From Candidatus Protochlamydia naegleriophila (GTDB taxonomy: Bacteria; Chlamydiota; Chlamydiia; Chlamydiales; Parachlamydiaceae), in assembly GCF_001499655.1 (NCBI RefSeq), contig NZ_LN879502.1, positions 1,116,001 through 1,180,000 on the forward strand: DNA of 64,000 nucleotides. Direction: 5' to 3'. The notes beneath the pieces were generated by a model. It did no database searches and was not told where the DNA came from. It was given only the letters and a program-made list of their open reading frames with translations. Made by a program: the position numbers and the translations under genes. This document shows, piece by piece, positions 36,416-43,802 of this stretch. Position 1 is the stretch's first letter. Each line of letters begins with the position of its first letter.

Positions 36416-36870
36416 TCTAAAATCCTTCGTGAGCTCTTATTGGTTGGTAGAAGAGAAATCATCTCAATAGATTGAAATAACTAAGTGCTATTCAATCTTG
36501 CCAGCCTAGCAAATGTGACTTTGCTATGATCATCCACAAAACATCTGAAATATAAGCTTTTAAAGCCTCATCTGTTAAATGATTGGCAAAGGCTTAAGAC
36601 CTAGTCGCAATCTTTTAAAAATCAAAGCACGGAAAAAACGCATTTGTCGGATGTTTTGTGCTTATGCACATCTTCTGTTTGAATTTTACGGTTATTCTGA
36701 GAATAGCGATTAATTAAAACTAGAGGCAATTATTCTAATTCATTAGCAAGGCATAATTCAACGTTTTTTTGCTGGAAAATGTCTGTTAAATTGCAATAAG
36801 TCCATAATTGACAAAAAGTAATTCTTGAGATTTTGATAGGGTGTAAAAACAAAGCCTGGAAGATAAGCGA
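36416..36870. other. Intergenic region dxs-xseB with an inverted repeat
   Basis: 455 nt without a recognisable gene. CACAAAACATC (36535-36545) and its exact complement GATGTTTTGTG (36650-36660) are separated by 104 nt. No tRNA or known RNA motif was seen. Confidence 0.4.
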
Positions 36871-37158
36871 TTAAGCACTCGGAATTTTGTAATCTTGCAC
36901 GAGAGGCTTATCGTCACTGCCAATTGCCAGCTCTCCACTTCGGTTTTTAACAAGAATTTCAATTTTGCGCTCTGCTTCGTTTAAACGTTTATTGCAAATC
37001 GCTATTAATTGATCAGCTTCTTCATAAAGCTTAAGAGATTCATCTAAGCTGATGGTTCCACCATTCATGCGTTCGAGAATTTCTTCTAGGCGAGAGAGAG
37101 CAGTTTCGAAGCTAGTAGAGTCTTGAGGAGTGTTATTATTCACGGGGGTGCACTTCAT
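36871..37158 (-). CDS. xseB: XseB, exodeoxyribonuclease VII small subunit
   Basis: The 95-residue small subunit of exonuclease VII. The family core is clear: [40 protein letters not shown] and [11 protein letters not shown]. The start overlaps the end of xseA by 23 nt, so the subunits are cotranslated. XseB has a short extra N-terminus and a C-terminal tail. Confidence 0.93.
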   Translation of the reverse strand: MKCTPVNNNTPQDSTSFETALSRLEEILERMNGGTISLDESLKLYEEADQLIAICNKRLNEAERKIEILVKNRSGELAIGSDDKPLVQDYKIPSA

Positions 37159-38629
37159 TGATTGTAATTAAGGCTTCGCCATCAGACAATAAGAGTTTGG
37201 CTTGTTGTCCTTTTTTAAGCTTATGGACTGAATTTATAACGAACGACTCTTTTTCCGCAAATAGAATGCTATAGCCTTGTTTCAAAAGATTTTTTGGATC
37301 GATGGCCTTTAATAAATTATTAATATGCAAGAGCCTTTGTTGATAAGATAGATGACGCTCTGTAATAAATTGATCGATGCGCTGCAAGTATCGTTTACCA
37401 TCGATGAGATGGCGCCTTTGAAGGCAGTGATGCGTCCAGGCTTGCTGCAGCCGATACTCATCGTGCTGAATTTGCCTTTTGGCCTGCCAAATGCGATCTT
37501 GCAGCCGCTGGGTTAATACTCGATTCCAATCGAGAAGCCGACGGCGTAGATGCTGAATTTGATTGATAGGCTTTAAGGCCAAGGCTTGCCGCATGCATGA
37601 TTCTAAGCGATGCCTCTTAAAACGGATGATTTGCTCCATGCTGTAGGTTAAATCTTCTCGCGAGTCGTCCATTTTTTGCATGCGCCATTCGAGAAGAAGG
37701 CTGGGCTGTGTGAAAAAAGGATGCCGACTCAATCCTTCTAAGCGGTAGCGCCCTTGCTGCATAAGGTTTTGAATTGATTGCTGCATCCGTTTTTTGAGCG
37801 TTCTTAAGTGCTCAAGCTGCTGCCCTTTCTCGGCAATGACTATTTCGGCTGCTGCTGATGGAGTGGGAGCACGCACGTCTGCTACATAATCGGCAATACA
37901 ATGGTCGGTTTCATGGCCAACAGCACTAATGATTGGAATGTCGCTGTTATAAATGGCTTCGGCTACAACTTCTTCGTTAAAGGCCCACAAATCCTCGAGG
38001 CTTCCGCCACCTCTTCCAACAATCAAAACATCGGCCAATTGATAGTGGTTAAACTGCTTGATGGCCTCTGCTATTTCTTTAGCGGCTCCCTCACCTTGAA
38101 CTTTGACGGGATTTAAAATAAGTTGAAAGCCTGAAAAGCGGCGAGTCAAAATGTGTAAAATATCTTGAATGACGGCACCCGTCGGACTCGTAATAACACC
38201 AATTCTTTTTGGAAAACGGGGAAGAGGCTTTTTATGCGCAGACTTAAACCAGCCTTTTTGATGGAGTTTGATTTTTAACTGCTCAAGTTTTTGCAATAAC
38301 TCGCCTAATCCCATGTAGGAAAGTTCACGCACAATCAGCTGATAATTTCCTTTAGGGGGATAAACGCTGATTTCACCTTTGATCATGACATGGTCGCCCC
38401 CTTTTGGCATCAATCTAAGTGCTGATGCCTCTCCTTTGAACATCACTGCCGAAATTTGAGCATTGGCATCTTTCAGCGAAAAGTACAAGTGGCCAGAAGT
38501 CTGTATCTTGAAATTAGAAATTTCCCCTTGCATGTAAATAAAAGGAAACATCGATTCTAAGCTTAGCTTGATCGCTTGCGTAAGCTGGGTAACAGTTAGT
38601 AGAGGAGCTTGTTGCGAGCCATTTTCCAT
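37136..38629 (-). CDS. xseA: XseA, exodeoxyribonuclease VII large subunit
   Basis: Catalytic subunit of exonuclease VII, which degrades single-stranded DNA to oligonucleotides. The 497 residues have the N-terminal OB fold ([35 protein letters not shown]), the [19 protein letters not shown] strand, [18 protein letters not shown] and [20 protein letters not shown] with [10 protein letters not shown] long helical region and the C-terminal swivel ([10 protein letters not shown]) follow. Chlamydia has the same dxs / xseB / xseA cluster. Confidence 0.95.
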   Translation of the reverse strand: MENGSQQAPLLTVTQLTQAIKLSLESMFPFIYMQGEISNFKIQTSGHLYFSLKDANAQISAVMFKGEASALRLMPKGGDHVMIKGEISVYPPKGNYQLIVRELSYMGLGELLQKLEQLKIKLHQKGWFKSAHKKPLPRFPKRIGVITSPTGAVIQDILHILTRRFSGFQLILNPVKVQGEGAAKEIAEAIKQFNHYQLADVLIVGRGGGSLEDLWAFNEEVVAEAIYNSDIPIISAVGHETDHCIADYVADVRAPTPSAAAEIVIAEKGQQLEHLRTLKKRMQQSIQNLMQQGRYRLEGLSRHPFFTQPSLLLEWRMQKMDDSREDLTYSMEQIIRFKRHRLESCMRQALALKPINQIQHLRRRLLDWNRVLTQRLQDRIWQAKRQIQHDEYRLQQAWTHHCLQRRHLIDGKRYLQRIDQFITERHLSYQQRLLHINNLLKAIDPKNLLKQGYSILFAEKESFVINSVHKLKKGQQAKLLLSDGEALITINEVHPRE

Positions 38630-38978
38630 AAAAAACTACGAATTAAAAAAATTAAAAAATGTGGGTACCCGCGCTAGAGCGAGACAATCATTCTAATTTG
38701 AAAGTATCCGGTAAGCAAGGATAAGTTTTTATTCAGTTATTCAGCAATCGTAAGTAGGTGCGATTCGCGAATCATCTTTAATAAGAGCTTCTTTAGCTTT
38801 TTGGCTTATACTGGACTTTTAATAATTGATAAAAGAAATCTTGATGTAAAATTTAATTGTTTGGTTTATGTGTGGTTTTTGTGTTAGCTGATATTATTAA
38901 TACCTGGGCCGTAGATTCTCTCTTTTCTGAGATTGATTTGTTTTTAATTTTTATATTAATTTTTATAAGGAAATTTTT
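38630..38978. other. Divergent intergenic region xseA / MORN gene
   Basis: 349 nt, AT-rich towards the MORN gene. AAGGA about 8 nt before the MORN ATG is the only clear signal. No gene or repeat was recognised. Confidence 0.4.
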
Positions 38979-41087
38979 ATGCAACCCTTGCCGAACAATT
39001 TTTCAACTTCATTTAATCCATCGAATGTTCCAGAAAGAGGTAGCGGCCGGCCTTCAAGCGGCAAGACTTCCTTGGCCTCAGTCGTTAAGGTTACGAATTC
39101 AGCTCTTCCTTTTGATATACCTCCTAAGAAACGAAAATATTGTGCGATGGAAGGTGCTAAGAGCTCAGTAACGAGCCAGGAATCCCAGGAGATGGCATTC
39201 TACCCTTCTGAGGGTCTGGTATTGTCACCGAAGAAGTCTAAGCATTTTGAAGATTCTTGTGAAGAAACAGTTGGGAAGGGTGCGATAGGCTCAAGACGAT
39301 CGGAGGAGAGGATTTTAGGATTAGTCGATATGCATAGGGTATCTAAAATATCTACTAAAAGCATTGAGAGCGGGTATGGGGAGATGCTTCTCAAAGATGG
39401 TTCAGTTTATAGGGGACATTTTTTTGGTCATCGCTTTCATGGAGAAGGAGTGATGACTTATTCGAGCGGGGCTGTTTATAGAGGAGTGTTTGTTGAAGGC
39501 ATACCTCATGGCAGTGGGGAATTAACCTTTTCCAAGAGCATTTATACGGGTGATTTCGTTTTGGGTAAGATGACTGGTAAAGGGACATTTACGTATGAAA
39601 ATGGATGCCGCTTCGAAGGCGAAGTGATTGATGGCGTGCGGCAAAAGGGGACTTTGAGCTATCGCAATGGAACTGTTTACAAGGGGGAGTTCGAAGAAGA
39701 TGAGCCCAACGGACAGGGAACGATCATGTATTCTAATCAAATTAAGTATGAAGGGATGGTCAAAGGAATGGGGCTTGTCAAGCATGGCTATGGTAAAATA
39801 ACCATGCCTGATGGAGCTGTCTACGAAAGAGAATTTATAAAAGGCAAAGAGCAAAGTTTTGCGACTGTTTATTATCCGGATGGGTCGCATTATGATGGGG
39901 AGATGCGCGGCCTTAAGAAGCATGGCAAAGGCAGGCTTTTTTATCCCGATAGCACAATTTTTGAGGGGCAATTTGAAAATGACTTGCCAGTGACAAGTGG
40001 ACACTTAAATTTGCCAAATGGATCTTTATACGATGGGGACTGTCTAAACGGAAAACCCCATGGTGAGGGGGTCTTAACTTTATTTAATAAGCATAAGTTT
40101 TGCGGTCATTTCTCTGAAGGGATTCTTTTGGGCAAGGGATCCCTGGAAATGGCGGATCGGGAAATTGTGGGTATTTTTCATGGCACTCAATGTCCCATCA
40201 AGGGACTTGTGATCTTTTCCAATAAGGACGTATACGAAGGCGATTTAAAAAATGGCAAAATGCATGGCTCTGGTACCTTTACAAGCAAAAAAACAGGCTT
40301 AAGCTATCAGGGGCAATTTAGCGAAGATCTTATGCATGGGGAGGGGTTATTGATATATCCTAACGGAGATACTTACCAAGGCTCTTTTGTTAAAGGAAAA
40401 AGGCATGGGAAAGGGGTTATTGAGAAAAAAGGCGACCACCCTTCTATCTATACAGGGCTATTTGAAGATGAAAAAATTAAGGGGCAAGGCTTTCTTGCTT
40501 ATCCCAACAACGACTGGTATCAGGGCGTTTTTGATGAAGCTGGCCTTTTGCAAGGAAAGGGGAGTTGTTGCGTAAGCAAATCTAGCTATACGGGCGCATT
40601 TGAAAATGGCTTGAAGCATGGATTTGGGAAAGAAATAGTGCCGGATGGCACTATTTATGAAGGAACTTTTGTGCATGGTCATATGGTGCAAGGTATGGTC
40701 ACATTCCCTAAAGGAGTGGTTTATAAAGGAGCTTTGCAAAAAGGACTATTTCATGGAAAGGGAACTCTTCAATCTGCGGACTATCTATATGATGGGGAAT
40801 TTGTTGAAGGGCGGAAGCATGGCAAAGGGAATATGCAATTTGCCGACAAGAGAAGTTATGCTGGGGAATTTAAGAATGACGGCATGTATGGCGGGATCAT
40901 GACTTATCCTAATAAAAATACCTATCAGGGTGAATACCTTGACTTTCAAGCATCTGGGCAGGGCGTCATGCATTTTGCTAATGGCGATGTATTTACTGGG
41001 GAATTTAAATCTGACCAGCCTTGCGGGAGAGGGGTCTATAAAACGACGCACGGTCTCACTGTCGAAGGATTTATTTCTATTGAATAA
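38979..41087 (+). CDS. MORN-repeat protein with a nuclear-localisation-like motif; candidate effector
   Basis: 702 residues. The first ~130 are polar and unstructured and contain PPKKRKY (residues 48-54), a monopartite nuclear-localisation-like cluster, plus SPKKSKH at ~83. From ~131 to the end run about two dozen MORN repeats of ~23 residues (for example YRGHFFGHRFHGEGVMTY, YKGEFEEDEPNGQGTIMY, YSGEFKSDQPCGRGVY-type units). MORN arrays bind membranes or proteins. There is no signal peptide. The gene sits between xseA and tpiA, which lie close together in Chlamydia, suggesting insertion of a lineage-specific gene. A host-directed role is inference. Confidence 0.85.
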   Translation: MQPLPNNFSTSFNPSNVPERGSGRPSSGKTSLASVVKVTNSALPFDIPPKKRKYCAMEGAKSSVTSQESQEMAFYPSEGLVLSPKKSKHFEDSCEETVGKGAIGSRRSEERILGLVDMHRVSKISTKSIESGYGEMLLKDGSVYRGHFFGHRFHGEGVMTYSSGAVYRGVFVEGIPHGSGELTFSKSIYTGDFVLGKMTGKGTFTYENGCRFEGEVIDGVRQKGTLSYRNGTVYKGEFEEDEPNGQGTIMYSNQIKYEGMVKGMGLVKHGYGKITMPDGAVYEREFIKGKEQSFATVYYPDGSHYDGEMRGLKKHGKGRLFYPDSTIFEGQFENDLPVTSGHLNLPNGSLYDGDCLNGKPHGEGVLTLFNKHKFCGHFSEGILLGKGSLEMADREIVGIFHGTQCPIKGLVIFSNKDVYEGDLKNGKMHGSGTFTSKKTGLSYQGQFSEDLMHGEGLLIYPNGDTYQGSFVKGKRHGKGVIEKKGDHPSIYTGLFEDEKIKGQGFLAYPNNDWYQGVFDEAGLLQGKGSCCVSKSSYTGAFENGLKHGFGKEIVPDGTIYEGTFVHGHMVQGMVTFPKGVVYKGALQKGLFHGKGTLQSADYLYDGEFVEGRKHGKGNMQFADKRSYAGEFKNDGMYGGIMTYPNKNTYQGEYLDFQASGQGVMHFANGDVFTGEFKSDQPCGRGVYKTTHGLTVEGFISIE
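39369..41069 (+). repeat. MORN-repeat array (coding)
   Basis: About two dozen ~69-nt units encoding Y-x-G-x-F-x-x-G-x-x-H-G-x-G-x-x-x-Y/F. The DNA units have diverged, so this is an old protein repeat rather than recent tandem duplication. Confidence 0.85.
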
Positions 41088-41093
41088 TTCTTT

Positions 41094-41122
41094 AGAAGGC
41101 TGCCTCTATGCAGCCTTCTTTT
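41094..41122 (+). terminator. Rho-independent terminator of the MORN gene
   Basis: Perfect 10-bp stem AGAAGGCTGC / GCAGCCTTCT with a 6-nt loop, followed directly by TTT, 7 nt after the stop. Confidence 0.8.
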
Positions 41123-41673
41123 TGCGTCTTACAAATAAATTGCTCAACTCAATTGTTCTGTCTGCTGATTAATTTGTTTGGGATTAGGAATTTTAATTAT
41201 TTTTTTTATTATTTGATGAGATGTTAATTAATTATTGAAATGTCTTATAGGATGTAATAAATATTTAGTTTACCGTTACTAGCAATATAAGTGGCAATAC
41301 AAGAGATTGTTTCAGAGAGGCAGGCCTTATTTGTTGAAAGGACGCATGGAAAAGCGGTCGAAGCACCGCTTGATGACGATGCGATGTTTGACGAGGAACT
41401 TTTTATCGGTGAAAATGACTGGATAGCTGCTCCTTTTTGACTGAAGCTTTTGCAAGTGGCTAGAATTTTGTAAGAGGCTCATGGGTTAGGTTCGGCCAGG
41501 AAGAAAGAGTTGGTAGACTTCGAATTGGAAGCCTGTCAGATTCTCTTAAGATTGGATTTGATTTACAAAATCATCAATATCCTTTAAATGCGAGGACGCA
41601 AAATTGCTTGAATTTCTTCTTTGGCTAGATTACAATTTTTTCTTAAGATTTGAGAGTTAAAGGAGAGCGTTTG
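41123..41673. other. Intergenic region MORN gene - tpiA with a possible gene remnant
   Basis: About 550 nt. The first part is AT-rich. A 49-codon frame at 41291-41440 is listed separately and contains a 7-bp hairpin (AAGCGGT / ACCGCTT). The last 200 nt hold the tpiA leader. Nothing else was recognised. Confidence 0.4.
41291..41440 (+). pseudogene. Possible small gene or decayed gene fragment (49 codons)
   Basis: The frame from GTG at 41291 reads VAIQEIVSERQALFVERTHG, then an acidic stretch ending DWIAAPF. Codon use and the acidic, ordered composition look coding. However, there is no ribosome-binding site and an in-frame TAA precedes it directly. It is either the 3' remnant of a degraded gene or a small gene with an unusual start. 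Confidence 0.3.
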
Positions 41674-42459
41674 ATGGTTTCATTTCACCGTCCCGTGGTC
41701 ATTACAGGTAATTGGAAAATGTATAAGACCATTCAGGAGGCTCAGTCTTTTGTGAGTCAGCTTATTCCTGTCGTTGAAGAAGATGACGTGGGGGTTTGGT
41801 TAGCCGTTCCCTTTACTGCCATTTATTCTCTTGCACAAGAAGTTCAAAAAACTCCTTTAATGATTGGGGCGCAAAATATGAATGATGCGTCTGAGGGAGC
41901 TTTTACAGGAGAGATCGCTGGTAAAATGTTGAAGGAGGCGGGAGCTTCTTTTGTTTTATTGGGGCATTCTGAGCGCCGTCGCCTTTATCACGAAGACAAT
42001 GCTTTTATCAATCGTAAGGTCAAGCGGGCTTTAGAAGCCGGATTGAGACCCGTCTTATGTGTTGGAGAGACCCTGCAAGAATATGAGGCCGGCGAAACGC
42101 AGCATGTGATTCAAACGCAACTAACAGAGTGTTTAAAAGAGTTGGCTGCAGAGCAGTTGAAATCCTTAGTCATTGCCTATGAACCTGTTTGGGCCATAGG
42201 TCATGGCCAAAGTGCGACCCCAGAGATCGCACAAGAGGTGCAGAGCTTTTGCCGCCAAGTGATGGCGGAACAGTTTTCTTCGGAATTGGCAGAGCAGCTT
42301 GTGATCCAGTATGGAGGATCGGTGAATACTTCTAATGCTAAAGAATTGTTGAGTCAGCCCGATATTGATGGTCTTTTGATCGGAGGAGCGTCACTTTCTC
42401 TTGAATCTTTTATTCAAATTGTGAATGATAGTAAGTCAAAAATTCAATCTCAAGGTTAA
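41674..42459 (+). CDS. tpiA: TpiA, triose-phosphate isomerase
   Basis: TpiA interconverts dihydroxyacetone phosphate and glyceraldehyde-3-phosphate. The start is the ATG at 41674 with AAGGAG 8 nt upstream, giving 261 residues. Key motifs: GNWKMYKT (catalytic Lys of the N-K motif), IGAQNMND, FVLLGHSERR (catalytic His), LRPVLCVGE, IAYEPVWAIGHGQSATPE (catalytic Glu plus the loop 6 region), IQYGGSVNTSNA and DGLLIGGASL. Its stop is 6 nt before secG, which it precedes in one operon. Confidence 0.96.
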   Translation: MVSFHRPVVITGNWKMYKTIQEAQSFVSQLIPVVEEDDVGVWLAVPFTAIYSLAQEVQKTPLMIGAQNMNDASEGAFTGEIAGKMLKEAGASFVLLGHSERRRLYHEDNAFINRKVKRALEAGLRPVLCVGETLQEYEAGETQHVIQTQLTECLKELAAEQLKSLVIAYEPVWAIGHGQSATPEIAQEVQSFCRQVMAEQFSSELAEQLVIQYGGSVNTSNAKELLSQPDIDGLLIGGASLSLESFIQIVNDSKSKIQSQG

Positions 42460-42465
42460 GCAACT

Positions 42466-42759
42466 ATGACGTTTCTATACTTTTTTACTATTGCCCTTTT
42501 CTTGCTTGTTTGCGTCTTTCTGTGTACAGTGATTTTGATGCAAGAAAGTAAAAGTGCAGGCTTAGGTGCTTCTTTTGGTGGCGATTCTAGCGAATCTCTT
42601 TTTGGAACTTCGACAGCAGATGTCTTAAAAAAGTTTACAGCCTGGTTGGCTCTTGTGTTTTTGGTAGCTTGCATTTTGCTGTCATTATGGACAACTGCTT
42701 TAGGTCACTCAAAGGCCAATGCACCTGCCTTTACAATGGACCACATCGAGTCTAACTAA
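42466..42759 (+). CDS. secG: SecG, preprotein translocase subunit
   Basis: The 97-residue SecG has two membrane helices (FLYFFTIALFLLVCVFLCTV and AWLALVFLVACILLSLW). The conserved loop between them reads LMQESKSAGLGASFGGDSSE-SLFG, with the G-L-G/G-G and FG signature. It associates with SecYE. It follows tpiA by 6 nt and is the last gene before a strong terminator. Confidence 0.93.
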   Translation: MTFLYFFTIALFLLVCVFLCTVILMQESKSAGLGASFGGDSSESLFGTSTADVLKKFTAWLALVFLVACILLSLWTTALGHSKANAPAFTMDHIESN

Positions 42760-42768
42760 CTCTGTCAA

Positions 42769-42802
42769 GAACGGCAAGTACCCCATTGCCGTTCTTTTTT
42801 TT
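42769..42802 (+). terminator. Rho-independent terminator of tpiA-secG
   Basis: Perfect 9-bp stem GAACGGCAA / TTGCCGTTC, 8-nt loop and eight T residues (42795-42802). The clearest terminator in the window. Confidence 0.92.
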
Positions 42803-42942
42803 CTTCCAATTTTCTTTTCCGCATCGATAGGCCTAACCCGCAAGGATATTGTGATTCTCCCTCGTTCCTTCTCTCTGCACAATTTTTTCTGGATTCTATC
42901 CCTCTTCGCTTAACTGGTTTTTGAATCACTTCGAGAAATGCA

Positions 42943-42983
42943 AATGGCCAAACGCCCTTGAATGCACAAGGTATTTGGCCATT
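42943..42983 (-). terminator. Hairpin downstream of def
   Basis: Outer stem AATGGCCAAA / TTTGGCCATT (10 bp) plus inner stem CCTTG / CAAGG, 27 nt after the def stop. Confidence 0.6.
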
Positions 42984-43009
42984 ATTGCGTGAAAGGAAAC
43001 TAGGCGAAA

Positions 43010-43540
43010 CTAATTTTTAGAATACTTTTTCTTGATTGCTTTTAGGTGTTGTTCGAGCTCCTTCTTACGTCTTGGTGGGAGGCGGTCGATATAGAGAACG
43101 CCGTTAATATGATCATTTTCATGCATGACCACGTGTGCATCGAATCCGACAAATTCTTCTATAAAAGGATTGCCTTCGAGATCGGTGGCTTGGATGGTGA
43201 CTTTTAACGGACGAGAAACTGTCTCGCGAATGCCTGGAATCGACAGACATCCCTCCTGACACTCCCATGTTTCTGGGCTATAAGCGACGATTTTGGGGTT
43301 GATGAAGACTTTTAATTTTCCCGGTAGGACCGTATCATCGTCTACGTAGCGGGGAATGCAGGTGATAAAAAGTGCGAGGGACTGATGAACTTGAGGCGCT
43401 GCCAAGCCACAGCCATCGTTTGCTTCCATCGTTTCTGTCATATCGATGATGAGCTGACGAATGGTGTCGTTAATGTCTTCTACGGGCGCTGTTTTTTTGC
43501 GTAGAACGGGGTCGCCGAAATAGGCTAAGGGAAGTTTCAT
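43010..43540 (-). CDS. def: Peptide deformylase
   Basis: Def removes the N-formyl group from nascent proteins using a metal ion. The 176 residues have the three family motifs: GCGLAAPQV (G-x-G-L-A-A-x-Q), ECQEGCLSIPG (E-G-C-L-S with the metal-binding Cys) and VVMHENDHINGVLYIDRL (H-E-x-x-H; the usual HEYDH is HENDH here). Monocistronic with its own promoter. Confidence 0.95.
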   Translation of the reverse strand: MKLPLAYFGDPVLRKKTAPVEDINDTIRQLIIDMTETMEANDGCGLAAPQVHQSLALFITCIPRYVDDDTVLPGKLKVFINPKIVAYSPETWECQEGCLSIPGIRETVSRPLKVTIQATDLEGNPFIEEFVGFDAHVVMHENDHINGVLYIDRLPPRRKKELEQHLKAIKKKYSKN

Positions 43541-43579
43541 AAAAACTCTTGGTAAAGGAGATTAATTATTGTGCTTATC

Positions 43580-43608
43580 ATTATAGCACAAATCCCTTCT
43601 CAATTCAA
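43580..43608 (-). promoter_or_regulatory. Promoter of def
   Basis: On the minus strand TTGAAT (43603-43608), a 17-nt spacer and TATAAT (43580-43585) with a TGC extended -10. The leader would be about 33 nt. Confidence 0.65.
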
Positions 43609-43802
43609 TTCATTCGCATTAAACGGGTTTAAGCTCTAATTGAGAATAGGTGAAGCAAAGCGGTTTTTAGGTTTTTAGGGTAAGCAGGCTAGGGCAAATC
43701 TGGCTTTTAAGATTTTTTATTGAGTTTATACAATTGAACGCGCACATTGAGCAGTATTTGATGCGCAATTTCCAATTTTAGATGTCTCTCAAGGAGTTTA
43801 CA

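Noticed and set aside
38857-39171. 104-codon frame overlapping the start of the MORN gene
   Set aside because: It overlaps the MORN coding region in another frame and has no ribosome-binding site; the MORN frame has clear repeats.
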